Source of the DNA: Pseudoalteromonas luteoviolacea B = ATCC 29581 | GTDB taxonomy: Bacteria; Pseudomonadota; Gammaproteobacteria; Enterobacterales; Alteromonadaceae | Length of the DNA: 64,000 nt | Direction: 5' to 3' | NCBI GenBank assembly: GCA_000333235.1 | Contig: CAPN01000004.1 | Span: 1-64,000, forward strand | In this document: positions 63,630-64,000 of the stretch, in pieces | Position numbering within the stretch: position 1 is the first letter of the stretch | Layout: every line of letters begins with the position of its first letter | The notes under the pieces: model-generated | Database searches by the model: none | Told to the model about the DNA's origin: nothing | Seen by the model: the letters and a program-made list of their open reading frames with translations, nothing else | Made by a program: the position numbers and the translations under genes

Positions 63630-63980
63630 TTACCGATCAGACCAAACCGCGAGTTCATTACCGCTTGGCTCTTGAAACTGAAACCGCCTTCCGCCCGGAA
63701 AACTAAAAATAGGCTTGGTGATCACCCCGCCAAAGTGTTCGACTGAGCGCATCGTTTCTTCTAAACGCTCGCTATACATAACGATAAGCGCACCACCAGA
63801 TGAACTTTGAGAAGTCAACTCACTTAAATAGAATCCGCCTGTTAGCCCCGCATGGTGAAATGCGACGTATTCCGGCCCATAAGCGGTAAATTGCCAACCA
63901 AACGTTTGCTCAAAAAAACGCTGTGTTTTGTCAATGTGCGCAGCAGGAAACTCAACGTAATCGATACAATGATGCTTCAT
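63630..63980 (-). CDS. VOC-superfamily (glyoxalase-like) protein
   Basis: A 116-residue single-domain protein with two beta-alpha-beta-beta-beta modules: IDYVEFPAAHIDKTQRFFEQTFGWQFTAYGPEYVAF and VEHFGGVITKPIFSFPGGRRFQFQEPSGNELAVWS. The VEFP and late FQEPSGNELAVW positions carry the usual metal-ligand sites (Glu). Substrate unknown. It is complete, starting at ATG 63980. Confidence 0.85.
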   Translation of the reverse strand: MKHHCIDYVEFPAAHIDKTQRFFEQTFGWQFTAYGPEYVAFHHAGLTGGFYLSELTSQSSSGGALIVMYSERLEETMRSVEHFGGVITKPIFSFPGGRRFQFQEPSGNELAVWSDR

Positions 63981-64000
63981 AATGTGTCCTTTTATTCGAT

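Noticed and set aside
1..64000. CRISPR array, prophage, tRNA or rRNA genes
   Set aside because: No regular repeat-spacer pattern, phage structural genes or cloverleaf/rRNA sequence was recognised on reading.

Overview
The window looks like a chromosomal segment of a marine gammaproteobacterium of the Alteromonadales, most like Pseudoalteromonadaceae or a close relative. The evidence is moderate GC, a 2-methylcitrate cluster of the PrpB-PrpC-AcnD-PrpF type under a GntR regulator, a GlyGly-CTERM surface protein, several solitary periplasmic solute-binding proteins, a HopJ-like protein and type B (zinc-free) L31/L36 ribosomal proteins. No tRNA, rRNA, CRISPR array or prophage was seen. The assignment is an inference from gene content, not a database result.

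Layout. 1-3.5 kb is accessory DNA: a REP-associated Y1 transposase element inserted into a conjugative relaxase remnant, then an orphan Rhs C-terminal toxin fragment with a probable immunity gene. 3.7-8.3 kb holds Zur-box-controlled L31B/L36B, an ornithine/lysine decarboxylase, a MocR regulator and a GNAT/PaiB-like pair. 8.3-12.5 kb is an RND efflux pump behind a near-perfect Fur box. 12.6-18.1 kb carries a HopJ protein, a SYLF lipoprotein, a candidate small RNA, a DMT transporter, a chemoreceptor and a PadR/membrane-protein pair with a perfect operator. 18.2-25.8 kb has an MbnH/MbnP di-heme/copper pair divergent from a GlyGly-CTERM protein, then an M16 peptidase. 25.9-30.0 kb has an acetate transporter, an orphan binding protein, and an M35 (aspzincin) protease followed by a stand-alone copy of its propeptide-like domain. 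30.2-36.8 kb is a Cus-type copper/silver RND operon whose adaptor carries two fused CusF domains. 37-44.7 kb has a binding protein, an AraC regulator, a DMT exporter, CsaA, a LruC protein plus lipoprotein, a TPR protein and a diguanylate cyclase. 44.8-51.5 kb is the propionate (methylcitrate) operon with its GntR regulator. 52.6-53.0 kb is a cold-shock gene with a long leader.

The most distinctive region is 53.8-63.4 kb. Ten minus-strand genes (53840-61798) form one chain in which eight of nine junctions overlap: a thermostable-hemolysin-family protein, an AMP-dependent acyl ligase, a heme-oxygenase-like di-iron oxidase, a short-chain dehydrogenase, a TPR protein, a response regulator and histidine kinase, an EfeO-type cupredoxin, a degenerate FTR1-like permease and a probable outer-membrane barrel. 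It reads as an uncharacterised small-molecule biosynthesis system with its own two-component control and envelope parts. Divergent from it is a two-gene unit coupling a soluble chemoreceptor-tip protein to a di-iron metallo-beta-lactamase-fold protein resembling the spirochete oxygen sensor ODP. A VOC-fold protein closes the window.
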